DNA of 64,000 nt from Lachnocurva sp045579705 (GTDB taxonomy: Bacteria > Bacillota > Clostridia > Lachnospirales > Lachnospiraceae), in NCBI GenBank assembly GCA_045579705.1, contig JAZNMP010000011.1, forward strand, positions 1 to 64,000, written 5' to 3'. A program made the position numbers and the translations under genes. The number at the start of each line of letters is the position of its first letter. Positions within the stretch are counted from its first letter, which is position 1. The notes under the pieces are model-generated. The model did no database searches. It saw only the letters and a program-made list of their open reading frames with translations, and was not told where the DNA came from. Positions 49,740 to 58,018 of this stretch are shown in pieces.

Positions 49740-52315
49740 ACCGTCACTCTCCTAACTTTCCTTCTGAAGTCTCTACCATCAACATCAACTGGAACTCCAC
49801 CTCTCAGAATCTCAATAATCAGTCTGATTAGTTCGTTAGTGTTCTGCTGAGTCTCACTCATTTCTTCAGTAAGTTCCATAAAATCAGAATTGTTTCTATT
49901 CAAAGGTGTTACCTGCGCTCCTCTTGGAAGGTGTACAAGCTCTGCTCCTGCCTCACCGACAATTGCACTACCACTTCCACCGATAACACCACCTTTAGCA
50001 AGCAATGGAATCTGAGGAACATCAAATCTAGAAATCAATCCCTTAAACGGATGTGCTCCTGCGATAGACAGATTTCTCAGCGTGTCTAACATATTGTTGA
50101 TAGCGTTAAACGGAACTGATACAACCTTATTTATTCCACGAATAATCGCATTTACAATAGTCTTGAATGCTGAAACGATTCCGTCTTTGATACCATCAAA
50201 AATCTTTCCACCTACTGAGAAAACGTCCTTTACTCTTTTCCAAGCCTTTGAGAATACATCTCCAAAGAACTCAGCAACTGTAGAAAATACACTCTTGATT
50301 CCGTTCCAAGCTTTAGATGCCCCATTTTTGAGACCTTCCCACATAGAACTAAAGAATCCTGCGACTGGCTGAATAATGTACGTACTAAACCATCCTGCTA
50401 CTACATTCCAAACGGCTACTATTCCATCCCATGCAGCGCTTGCTGCTTCTTTAATTCCGTTCCACAATTTGGCGAAGAAATCTCCTACCGGCTGAATGAT
50501 ATTCGACATAAACCAGTCTGCAACAACTCCCCAAACGGCTTTTATCAGTTCCCAAGTGCCTACCGCCAATTCCTTAATGACATTAAATGCAGTCACAAAA
50601 AACTCGATTCTTTTCTTTATTGGACCGATAACAAACGTTTCAACAAAATCTCCTACTGGAGCGAAGAAACTCTTAATGCTTTCCCATAAGCCTGAGAAGA
50701 AATCAGCTACATTCGAACCGAAACTCTTTAACTTATCCCAAACTCCCGAGAAGAAGTCTGCAATCCCCTCTCCAATCTCTACGATCTTATCCCATAAGCC
50801 CGAGAAGAAGTCTTTCACTGCATTCCATACGACTCCAGCTACTTCTTTTACCTTGTCAAAGTGTTTAACCAGTAGAATCACCGCTGCTATTATGGCGGCT
50901 ACTATTCCAACTGTAATCAGCATAGGAGCGTTGGCTGCTATCTGAGCAGCTGCTAATCCCCATAAACTAGTTGTCTCTGTCTGTATCATCAGAATCTTTA
51001 GTCTAGTTGAGATTTCCCACGCTGCCTGAACTGCACGATAACCCTTGTATGCTGCAGTTACCGAAACTACAGATATTGCTACACCTTCGAGGATAGGAGA
51101 TAGCTTTTTAAAATTCTTAACCAATTTACCAACATCAACGCTCTTTACGGACTTTGTCAAATTATCAAGCAGATCCTTACCTTTTTTCGCAAGTTCTCTC
51201 AAAGCAGGTGTTAACTTTTCGCTAATTGCTATTTGTAAAGTCTCAAATTTTGATTTCAAAGAAGTTACATCTCCAGCTAAATTATCCATCTGAGTTTTAG
51301 CCATCTTTTCAGCCGCACCCTTTGAGTTATCTATTGCATTCGTCAATTCATCCCAACGTTCTACATTCGTTCCTAATAAAGCATTTACAGACTTCAAATC
51401 AACCTTATTAAAGATTGTAGCCAAAGCCTCTTGACGTTCTTGCTGAGACATTCCATCCAAACTCTTATTCAAATCTGTAAAGATATCTTTCAGTGGTCTC
51501 ATATTTCCGTTTGCATCATATGCCTGGAAACCTAGTTTCTTCATCATATCTGCAGCTTCTTTACTCTTAGGATTCAAAGCAAGTAAAATATTTCGAAGTG
51601 CAGTACCACCTTCAGCACCTTTAACACCATTGTCAGCAAGCAATCCTAATGCAGTAGACAGTTCTACAGTTCCACCTTTCAGATCCTTTGCCGTACCACC
51701 TACTGTTAGGAACGCTTCACCTAACTGCGCAACAGATGTGTTAGACTTCGAAGATGCTTTAGCCATCTGGTCAACCATATCTTTTGTTTGACCAATTGAT
51801 AACCCTAATGCCGACTGCGCATCGGTAACCATATCAGATGCCGAGGCAAGTTCTATATTGCCTGCAGCCGCCAAGTTCAATACATTCGGCATCATCTTCA
51901 CTGTAGTCTTAGCATCATATCCGGCAAGCGCCATATAATTCATGGCATCTGCTGCCTGCTTAGCTGAAAAAACTGTGTCATTTCCAAGTTTTATTGCAAA
52001 CTCACGAAGTGTTCCGCTAAAATCTTTAGTCTTAACTTTTGATTCATTAATCTGCTTCGTTGTCTTACCCATTGTGGCTGCTACCTGCGACATTGATTTA
52101 TCGAACTGCATTCCAGTATCAACGGATTTTTTACCAAATGCTATTGCCATAGTTCCGCCAGCAGCTACTGCCATACCACCTACTTTTGCAAGTGTTCCCA
52201 GTCCACTTTTTATCTTTCCACCAAAAGTCTCACTCTGCTGGCCTGCTTTTCTTAATCCTTTATCAAAATCAGAAGCATCGAGCGACAAGGATGCAAATAA
52301 TTCAAATACATTCAT
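49736..52315 (-). CDS. tail tape measure protein
   Basis: An 859-residue protein: N-terminal tape-measure domain (ALAGYDAKTTVKMMPNVLNL, ASDMVTDAQSALGLSIGQTK), a hydrophobic segment (MLITVGIVAAIIAAVILLV, about 470), repeats of the form VWxxVxxWFxxxIxxPVxxFF (about 490-690), and a C-terminus with SGSAIVGEAGAELVHLPRG. It sets tail length and is ejected with DNA. The start at 52315 (MNVFELF) is preferred because AAAGG lies upstream. Confidence 0.92.
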   Translation of the reverse strand: MNVFELFASLSLDASDFDKGLRKAGQQSETFGGKIKSGLGTLAKVGGMAVAAGGTMAIAFGKKSVDTGMQFDKSMSQVAATMGKTTKQINESKVKTKDFSGTLREFAIKLGNDTVFSAKQAADAMNYMALAGYDAKTTVKMMPNVLNLAAAGNIELASASDMVTDAQSALGLSIGQTKDMVDQMAKASSKSNTSVAQLGEAFLTVGGTAKDLKGGTVELSTALGLLADNGVKGAEGGTALRNILLALNPKSKEAADMMKKLGFQAYDANGNMRPLKDIFTDLNKSLDGMSQQERQEALATIFNKVDLKSVNALLGTNVERWDELTNAIDNSKGAAEKMAKTQMDNLAGDVTSLKSKFETLQIAISEKLTPALRELAKKGKDLLDNLTKSVKSVDVGKLVKNFKKLSPILEGVAISVVSVTAAYKGYRAVQAAWEISTRLKILMIQTETTSLWGLAAAQIAANAPMLITVGIVAAIIAAVILLVKHFDKVKEVAGVVWNAVKDFFSGLWDKIVEIGEGIADFFSGVWDKLKSFGSNVADFFSGLWESIKSFFAPVGDFVETFVIGPIKKRIEFFVTAFNVIKELAVGTWELIKAVWGVVADWFMSNIIQPVGDFFAKLWNGIKEAASAAWDGIVAVWNVVAGWFSTYIIQPVAGFFSSMWEGLKNGASKAWNGIKSVFSTVAEFFGDVFSKAWKRVKDVFSVGGKIFDGIKDGIVSAFKTIVNAIIRGINKVVSVPFNAINNMLDTLRNLSIAGAHPFKGLISRFDVPQIPLLAKGGVIGGSGSAIVGEAGAELVHLPRGAQVTPLNRNNSDFMELTEEMSETQQNTNELIRLIIEILRGGVPVDVDGRDFRRKVRRVTV

Positions 52316-52329
52316 TCTTCTGTATCCTT

Positions 52330-52566
52330 TCAATCTGAGCCATTAAGTTCATCCATAAAGTGCTCAATTATTTCTCCACTCGTTTTTGTTTCTTGTTTCT
52401 GCGCACTCCTCTGTGCTTCTCGGAATTCATTAAGACTCATTTTCATTCCTTCCTCTCCTGCCAACCCTGCTAGGCAATCAAAGATTCCTCTTTCAGTCTC
52501 TGAAATATAAAAACGGTACGTCTCAGCATCGAATTTTTCTTCGTTTCTTGCCTTGACGTACCGCAA
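52330..52566 (-). CDS. tail assembly chaperone, frameshifted part (GT-like)
   Basis: A 78-residue segment (RYVKARNEEKFDAETYRFYI...) that has no ribosome site and only a TTG start. It is open in the -1 frame for at least 60 bases into the upstream gene (CYGDFRGDRRKVRPF). This is the layout of the lambda G/GT pair, in which a programmed -1 shift joins the two parts into one chaperone that handles the tape measure. Confidence 0.65.
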   Translation of the reverse strand: MRYVKARNEEKFDAETYRFYISETERGIFDCLAGLAGEEGMKMSLNEFREAQRSAQKQETKTSGEIIEHFMDELNGSD

Positions 52567-52574
52567 AAATGGTC

Positions 52575-52940
52575 TTACTTTTCTTCTATCTCCTCTGAAG
52601 TCTCCGTAGCAGAGCCAAAAGGTGCGCCTGTCAGACTCTGACCCTGCGATTGAAAAAGTTCTGCTACCTCTTTATCATTCAGTAGCTCGATAACTTTTAG
52701 TGGTAATGTAAGAGCGCTTACTTTATACTCGGCTGGGTCAACTCCATCGATTCGAGCCATAATCTCAATAACTTCGTGCTTATGGCTTCTCAAGAGATAT
52801 GCAACGATTTTCAGCTGATGTTCTTCAGCCTCAACCTTTTTCTGCAGAACTTCATCCGTACAGATTTTTGAAATCGGCTCAAGCAAATCTGCCAATAAAT
52901 CAATCGCATCCTCGCCTTTGTAATCTGATAGTTTCATCAA
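52575..52940 (-). CDS. tail assembly chaperone (G-like)
   Basis: A 121-residue acidic helical protein between the major tail protein and tape measure, the standard chaperone position. Sequence MMKLSDYKGEDAIDLLADLL... shows no fold motif. It ends EEIEEK-stop; runs of A and T (CCTTTT near 52617, GAAGAAAAG near 52585) are possible slip sites for a -1 shift into the 52330 frame. Confidence 0.75.
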   Translation of the reverse strand: MMKLSDYKGEDAIDLLADLLEPISKICTDEVLQKKVEAEEHQLKIVAYLLRSHKHEVIEIMARIDGVDPAEYKVSALTLPLKVIELLNDKEVAELFQSQGQSLTGAPFGSATETSEEIEEK

Positions 52941-52954
52941 TTACCTCCTAAAAA

Positions 52955-53545
52955 TCATCCTGCAGATTCTGGTGTCTCTGCAGTATCTTCTTTCTCTGTT
53001 GAGTAAAACTCCATAGGAACTTTTTCCTGGTCTGCTAATGAATAATGACCAGTCAACTCAACTGCAATCTGGCCTTTACCGCCTTTTGTAGTCTGCAGAG
53101 AAAATCCGCTTGTAGATAAAGCATTGATAAGTCGAATAGCAACCATTCCACCGCCTGCTTTATCACCTACCCACCAAACATCACTAAAATCTGTATCTTT
53201 CAATGAGTTTCTAGGAGTAATCTTTCCGCTCTCAGCTTCAATATCTGCAGCTCCGAGTGACATTCTGATCATCTCAGCAGACGTTCCCAATGATGTGAAA
53301 GCCATCTTTGCTTCCCATCCAGTAATATCCTTCAGCTCCTTCATGTTGTTAGGGCAATTATCTACATCCTCACCCATGTCGACGTAAGAAGGAACGCAAG
53401 TAGGATTGATACCGCCCGTTGTAGCACATACAATATCTGTATTTACTACGTTTGGTTCTGCAGGATTGAAACGCTTCAGAACTACACCTGCTTCCAACTG
53501 CAAAGACTCAAATGTATCCTGAGGAATCTGGTAAAAACGTTTCAT
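52955..53545 (-). CDS. major tail (tube) protein
   Basis: A 196-residue beta-rich protein (RFYQIPQDTFESLQLEAGVV, DVWWVGDKAGGGMVAIRLIN, GQIAVELTGHYSLADQEKVP) typical of siphovirus tail tubes in this position. AGGAGG precedes the ATG. Confidence 0.85.
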   Translation of the reverse strand: MKRFYQIPQDTFESLQLEAGVVLKRFNPAEPNVVNTDIVCATTGGINPTCVPSYVDMGEDVDNCPNNMKELKDITGWEAKMAFTSLGTSAEMIRMSLGAADIEAESGKITPRNSLKDTDFSDVWWVGDKAGGGMVAIRLINALSTSGFSLQTTKGGKGQIAVELTGHYSLADQEKVPMEFYSTEKEDTAETPESAG

Positions 53546-53556
53546 CTTTTCCTCCT

Positions 53557-53925
53557 TTAATTCTCGGTTAAAAACTCAACCTCGGTTTGTAAATAATATC
53601 TACGTATTTCACGATTCGGATCACTTACTCTCTGAGCAAATGCCGAACCTCTCTGAATCCACACATAGCCGTTGTCAATATCAATAACCTTACCGCCTAT
53701 GCCTATTGCTTCAGAGATTTCATCTTTCTTTAGGGTTATATCCTTCCATGAGTTCGAATAATACCAAAGAGAAGCCGTCATACTGACCACGTTACCCAAA
53801 CTTGACGTTGCGACTGAATATGTTATATAGGGTAACTCCGCTCCGTCTGGAACGTCCGATTCGTCGTATGCAGGAAGTCCAAAAGATTTCCAAAAATCAT
53901 GAATTGCTTGTTCTTTGTTCATCAT
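53557..53925 (-). CDS. tail terminator / completion protein
   Basis: A 122-residue protein (KSFGLPAYDESDVPDGAELP, ITYSVATSS, RRYYLQTEVEFLTEN) with the compact alpha/beta layout of siphovirus tail-terminator proteins. It overlaps the next gene upstream by 29 bases. Confidence 0.7.
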   Translation of the reverse strand: MMNKEQAIHDFWKSFGLPAYDESDVPDGAELPYITYSVATSSLGNVVSMTASLWYYSNSWKDITLKKDEISEAIGIGGKVIDIDNGYVWIQRGSAFAQRVSDPNREIRRYYLQTEVEFLTEN

Positions 53926-54272
53926 TCGTTAACACCCATTCTTCAGCATTGACCTGCCTCATATCTAACGTTGCACTATCAGGTGTCTTCACATCGTCTC
54001 CATCCGTTGTGCACCTAAAGATTTTCTTATCAGAATCTCTCTGAAACACTTCATGGAACTGGAGATTAACGTTTTTAGTCGTTGTGACTGTGTAGATACC
54101 TTTCGTTCCCTCTGCTTCAGCAATCTTTGCGTTATCAGAGGTTTCTTTTACAATCGCAGCTTTGAACTTCGCTCCTGGAACCCATTTGTTTATAAAGCCT
54201 CCGTAGCCATCTTCTACATGGATCTTATCGATCATCGTGCAGTCTTCCATATACTCTTCTAGTAAACTCATG
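53897..54272 (-). CDS. head-closure / head-tail adaptor protein
   Basis: A 124-residue protein resembling SPP1 gp16-like stoppers (HVEDGYGGFINKWVPGAKF, GIYTVTTTKNVNLQFHEVF, RDSDKKIFRCTTD). The start at 54272 (MSLLEEYM) is taken rather than an earlier GTG that sits in the ribosome site GGAGG. Confidence 0.72.
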
Positions 54273-54684
54273 GTCTTATCTTCCTCCACTGATTCAATCT
54301 AGACTTGAACTGCGTCTTCCACGAACAGTCACCAGTACTTGATACTGCTTTCGTAAACGAATAACCGCCAAACGATTCAGACTGATACGGAGAATCCACT
54401 TTACTTCCGTATTTCTCGTTCCAGTTATTGATTTCTGCTAAAAGGTCTATGACAGTCTTAGGGACTGCCATAGGCCAAATAGCTCCATCAAATTCTTCAT
54501 CCGTGAGGTTCTCTGCCGGATACTGATAGACTCCGTCATTAAAGGTTGAACCCACTATGCGAAAATACTGACCCTGTTTCATATACTCTAGGTCAATTCT
54601 TCCGTTCTCAATCTGGAAATCGCCCAATACGATAGAAGTCTGAAACCAGTTATTCAATTCTGCGCATAGGTCAGTAATCTGCAT
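54268..54684 (-). CDS. head-tail connector (gp6/HCP-like)
   Basis: A 138-residue protein (MQITDLCAELNNWFQTSIVL..., EEFDGAIWPMAVPKTVIDLL, a Ser/Gln-rich end). Size and place after the capsid fit the first connector ring protein. GGAG precedes the ATG. Confidence 0.72.
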   Translation of the reverse strand: MQITDLCAELNNWFQTSIVLGDFQIENGRIDLEYMKQGQYFRIVGSTFNDGVYQYPAENLTDEEFDGAIWPMAVPKTVIDLLAEINNWNEKYGSKVDSPYQSESFGGYSFTKAVSSTGDCSWKTQFKSRLNQWRKIRP

Positions 54685-54695
54685 CTGTTACTCCT

Positions 54696-55793
54696 TTAGC
54701 CTGCTGGCTCTTCCTCTGGTGTCTGTGTTCCTGCTGCCTTTGCCTTAGCAATAAACAGTGAACTTGGATTGTAAAGCACTGGCATAAACAATCCTGAAGC
54801 CTTTGTCCAAAGTACTGCAGGGTCTTTTTCCATCCACTGTGAAACATAAACGTATGGAGATTCTCCTGATGCGTTTACTTTTGTAAAGTCAACTGCATCC
54901 ACTTCTGGAGGATTTCCCCAAAGTCCTTCACCCATAAATCCGCCTGGATTTGTTGCGAAGAATGAAATTACATCACTTGGGAAATATCTCTCAGATGTAA
55001 CCACTGGTCTGCCAGTTTCCTTATCGATCTCAGCGCCTGCTCCATATGTAAGGTCGTTTGTGATTACTGTTGTGATTCCATACTCGTCATTAAGGTATGC
55101 TTCAAGAGCACTTCTTCTAACAACTGCTCCCTTTGCTGCTGCTCCGTTGATAGCAGTCTGTACTGACTCATGCTTACGAATCTTTGACAACATAGCAGTA
55201 GATGTGTAAATTCCAGTAAGAGTTACACCCTTAGTCTTAGCTGCTTCAATAATCGCTTCGATCTGTGCAAAAACATCTTTACCATCAGAAAAATCAATTT
55301 CAAATGTTGTCTGGTCCTGAGCAACACCATAATCAACAGTGAGGTTGAGGTTGTTCTCTTTGATGGTCACTTTACCAGTAGCCATAAGTTCATTCTTTGC
55401 TACCTTTGAGCGTGTAAATACCTGCTCTGAAAGTCTGATACCATCATTGAGAACATAGTCATAAAGTGCATCTTCTCTAACACCAGTTCTGAGAAGTTCT
55501 CTCATTCTTTCTGACTGATTGATTTTTACCTTAATCAGTCCTTTTTCGATGCTATGAGCATCAACTGGCATTCTGAATGTTGTGTTTGACTCTGTATCAA
55601 ACGCATGGAAGTGTGCAGCCATTGGAATCTGATACTCAGATGCAAGGCTATTCCATTTTGCAAGCAGGTTGTCAGTCTTTGTATCACCGAATAGTGAATC
55701 GATCGGGTCGTTCTGTCTAGTTACCTGGAATCCGACCTCTCGCCAATCGGCATCTTTTACGAATCCTAAAATATTCTTTACGAAATTAGGCAT
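54696..55793 (-). CDS. major capsid protein (lambda gpE-like HK97 fold)
   Basis: A 365-residue protein: KINQSERMRELLRTGVREDA, then YDYVLNDGIRLSEQVFTRSK and the C-terminal VYVSQWMEKDPAVLWTKAS, as in the E-family of HK97-fold capsids. It follows the scaffold and decoration genes. AGGAGG upstream. Confidence 0.9.
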   Translation of the reverse strand: MPNFVKNILGFVKDADWREVGFQVTRQNDPIDSLFGDTKTDNLLAKWNSLASEYQIPMAAHFHAFDTESNTTFRMPVDAHSIEKGLIKVKINQSERMRELLRTGVREDALYDYVLNDGIRLSEQVFTRSKVAKNELMATGKVTIKENNLNLTVDYGVAQDQTTFEIDFSDGKDVFAQIEAIIEAAKTKGVTLTGIYTSTAMLSKIRKHESVQTAINGAAAKGAVVRRSALEAYLNDEYGITTVITNDLTYGAGAEIDKETGRPVVTSERYFPSDVISFFATNPGGFMGEGLWGNPPEVDAVDFTKVNASGESPYVYVSQWMEKDPAVLWTKASGLFMPVLYNPSSLFIAKAKAAGTQTPEEEPAG

Positions 55794-55811
55794 GTTCTTT
55801 TTCCTCCGCTA

Positions 55812-56138
55812 TTACACAAATTTAAAACCAAGTCCTTTAAGTGCAGTCTTTGCAGCGTTGCTGAGTTCATCAGTAAGTCTGCTCTCATAAACTGTACCTG
55901 CAGTAACAACTGAGCCTGGCATATTTCCTGAAGTAACGTCTACGTCCTCATAAATGATTCCGATAGCGTTCGCATCGTTTGAAGGATAGATTGTTCCGCC
56001 CTTTACGATCTTCAATCCGTCTTCATCAGCCTGAACACCAGTCTGTGCAATCTCACGTGTTTCTCTTGTACACTCTTCATGTGCAAGGAAATATCCTGGC
56101 GCATAGGCTCTTCCGTTTTTTGTCTGAATAAAAGACAT
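55812..56138 (-). CDS. capsid decoration / stabilising protein
   Basis: A 108-residue protein (MSFIQTKNGRAYAPGYFLAH..., EDVDVTSGNMPGSVVTAG) located between scaffold and capsid, like lambda gpD-type decoration proteins. GGAGG precedes the ATG. Confidence 0.7.
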   Translation of the reverse strand: MSFIQTKNGRAYAPGYFLAHEECTRETREIAQTGVQADEDGLKIVKGGTIYPSNDANAIGIIYEDVDVTSGNMPGSVVTAGTVYESRLTDELSNAAKTALKGLGFKFV

Positions 56139-56141
56139 TCT

Positions 56142-56750
56142 TTATTCCTCCTTAGTTGAACCAAATCTGTTCTCATGGTACTTTTTAGCAAGTTCAGCAG
56201 CCCTGCCACTTGTACCATTTCCACCATTTCCTTTAGGTGGGGTCTCTACATCAGCACCCTTCTTTCCGTTCTGCTCAATGAAATCAGCCCATTCGTTCTT
56301 AATTGATTCTGTCTTCTTTTCAACATCCTCAATCTTTCCTTCTTCATCCAGCTTCACTTCAGACAGATCAGTTACTTTCAAAATTGAATCGATTCGTTTC
56401 TCTGATACACCGATTTCTTTTAGGAGTTCACGATATGCTTTTTCAATCTTTGCATCAGCCTCTTTCTTTTCGATCCCTGCCTTGTAGCTTTCAAACTCTT
56501 TCTTAACTTTCTCAAGTTCCTCAGTGCTTGTATTAGCCTTAGCTTCTTCAAGTTCCTTCTGAACCTTCTCGAGACTGTTCTTTGTCTCTTCTAGTTCTTT
56601 CTTTGTCTTCTGTAAATCTTTCTCTTTTTCCTCAGCATTTGCATTCTGTGCTTTGAGTGCAGTAACTGATTCCATATGGGATTCGATGATTTCATCAATC
56701 TTATCTGCTTCAATTCCTAGAGCAGACAAAAACTTTCTTGTTAGTGCCAT
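56142..56750 (-). CDS. phage scaffold protein
   Basis: A 202-residue protein: MALTRKFLSALGIEADKIDE, a long Lys/Glu coiled coil (about 35-120, KKELEETKNSLEKVQKEL) and a C-terminal helical domain. This is the standard phage scaffold layout. The start at 56750 follows GGAGAG; an earlier start would extend into the promoter leader. Confidence 0.85.
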   Translation of the reverse strand: MALTRKFLSALGIEADKIDEIIESHMESVTALKAQNANAEEKEKDLQKTKKELEETKNSLEKVQKELEEAKANTSTEELEKVKKEFESYKAGIEKKEADAKIEKAYRELLKEIGVSEKRIDSILKVTDLSEVKLDEEGKIEDVEKKTESIKNEWADFIEQNGKKGADVETPPKGNGGNGTSGRAAELAKKYHENRFGSTKEE

Positions 56751-56803
56751 TGATAATTTCTCTCCTTTGCTTCGGTGACGTTTCTTTGTCATTAGATACT
56801 TTT

Positions 56804-56832
56804 ACTATAAAACCGTTTTTCGAGAATTTCAA
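56804..56832 (-). promoter_or_regulatory. promoter of the capsid operon
   Basis: Minus strand TTGAAA (56827-56832), a 17-base spacer and TATAGT (56804-56809). It lies 54 bases before the scaffold ATG and downstream of the G-rich tracts. Confidence 0.65.
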
Positions 56833-56866
56833 GACAGATTTACGATTTAATCATCATCAACATCAC

Positions 56867-56892
56867 AAAGAAGTATATTTATATACTTCTTT
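56867..56892. repeat. 11-bp inverted repeat
   Basis: AAAGAAGTATA / TATACTTCTTT around TTTA. It lies just upstream of the capsid promoter and could be an operator. Confidence 0.6.
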
Positions 56893-56923
56893 ATATTTAT
56901 CTTTTCCTTTCTCTTTTCCTTTA

Positions 56924-56973
56924 GGGGGTTTTTAGGGGTTTTTAAAAAAAGGGGGTTAGGGGTTTTTTAGGGG
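56924..56973 (+). repeat. G-rich tract 1, G-quadruplex candidate
   Basis: Five runs of four or more G on the plus strand (56924-28, 56935-38, 56951-55, 56959-62, 56970-73) separated by T-rich spacers, reading as TTAGGGG-type repeats. The transcript of the minus strand would be C-rich, so any G-quadruplex would form on the template strand. Confidence 0.8.
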
Positions 56974-57065
56974 TTTTTGAATCGCTGAAACCCTTGAAAA
57001 TAAAGGATTTTTAAATTTAGTCAAAAATGATTTTTTCCGACTTCCCGAATCAGGTTTTACGATGA

Positions 57066-57088
57066 TTTAAACAGAAAATCTGTTTAAA
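57066..57088. repeat. 10-bp perfect inverted repeat
   Basis: TTTAAACAGA / TCTGTTTAAA around AAA. It lies between the two G-rich tracts; possible operator or structural element. Confidence 0.6.
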
Positions 57089-57127
57089 CCACATTTGAAA
57101 TCTTCAAAATATGATTTTATTCAAAAA

Positions 57128-57172
57128 GGGGTTTGGGGGTTTCTTAGGGGTTTCTTGGGGGTTTTTTAGGGG
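57128..57172 (+). repeat. G-rich tract 2, G-quadruplex candidate
   Basis: Five runs of four or more G (57128-31, 57135-39, 57147-50, 57157-61, 57169-72), mirroring tract 1. It follows, on the minus strand, the terminator at 57183-57213. Confidence 0.8.
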
Positions 57173-57182
57173 TTTTCTGAAA

Positions 57183-57213
57183 CAAAAAAGAGATGCTGCC
57201 GAAGCAACATCTC
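57183..57213 (-). terminator. terminator after the HK97-gp10-like gene
   Basis: Minus strand GAGATGTTGC-TTCG-GCAGCATCTC followed by TTTTTTG. It ends the packaging/portal transcript, so the capsid block must start anew at 56804-56832. Confidence 0.85.
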
Positions 57214-57316
57214 ATAGGGAAATAAAAGCGAAACAATCTGTAACCACATTGTTTTATGAGCATATAAATTATATCTCGAAACTAGTATCTTTTCAATCCC
57301 TTTTACGACTTAATCG

Positions 57317-57787
57317 TTAGGATTTCAGATACTTAATCATAATATCCTTGTACGTGGATATATTGTCTGCCATAGCAGGTTTCAAAAAAGGTTGCGCAGT
57401 ACTCCTTGACGTTCCCATCTCAAGATATGGTGCATACTCAACGTTCGTTCCAACATAGACAGTATAATCATTTCTACTGCCTACCTTTCCCGAATAACTA
57501 CCCGAATGAGGACCTGGTGCTGGCTTTCCTGCAGTTCCATTCGCAATAGTATGAGGATTTGTTCCGTGAGTTTTACTACCTCGATAACTACTGATTGCAG
57601 GCGAATTTCCACCGACTGCATGTGTAATACTGTTTCTCAATAAGCCAGTATCTACCGGACATTTCAACTTCGCATCGCCTTCAGCCTGGATTCCAACTGC
57701 CTCTAGTCCTCTACGTATCTGCTCGTCAGTAGCCTTGCGAACTAAATCTGAGTGGTCTAATAACGTAAAATTAAACTCTTGAGCCAT
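57317..57787 (-). CDS. HK97-gp10-like tail or connector protein
   Basis: A 156-residue protein with the HK97-gp10 core: DAKLKCPVDTGLLRNSITHA, YVGTNVEYAPYLEMGTSRST and AQPFLKPAM. This protein is normally encoded between the capsid and tail genes; here it precedes the scaffold, an unusual place. AGGAG precedes the ATG. Confidence 0.8.
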   Translation of the reverse strand: MAQEFNFTLLDHSDLVRKATDEQIRRGLEAVGIQAEGDAKLKCPVDTGLLRNSITHAVGGNSPAISSYRGSKTHGTNPHTIANGTAGKPAPGPHSGSYSGKVGSRNDYTVYVGTNVEYAPYLEMGTSRSTAQPFLKPAMADNISTYKDIMIKYLKS

Positions 57788-57790
57788 AGG

Positions 57791-58012
57791 CTACTCTCCT
57801 TTCGTGAAATTACCTCTTCTAATATCAATTTCTGTCAAAATAACATCTGCAGGTGTTGCAGGGGCATCCTCTGGAAAACTATTGATATAATCTATCAATA
57901 ACTGCCTTTCTCCATCCGTTTCAAGGCCTATCATAATGTTCTCAGCAAAACCTTCTCGGCTTCGAATATTTTTTAGCAACTCATATAATTCTTTTTCAGT
58001 TTGTGTTTTCAT
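57791..58012 (-). CDS. small phage protein, unknown
   Basis: A 73-residue acidic protein with an AEVILTEI-type end (PADVILTEIDIRRGNFTKGE), similar in size to small proteins carried between MuF and scaffold genes. Unassigned. Confidence 0.6.
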   Translation of the reverse strand: MKTQTEKELYELLKNIRSREGFAENIMIGLETDGERQLLIDYINSFPEDAPATPADVILTEIDIRRGNFTKGE

Positions 58013-58018
58013 GTTTTA

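Noticed and set aside
56924..57172. Telomere-like repeats implying a linear phage
   Set aside because: They are internal, irregular and in the middle of a normal late operon; no covalently closed end or protelomerase is visible.
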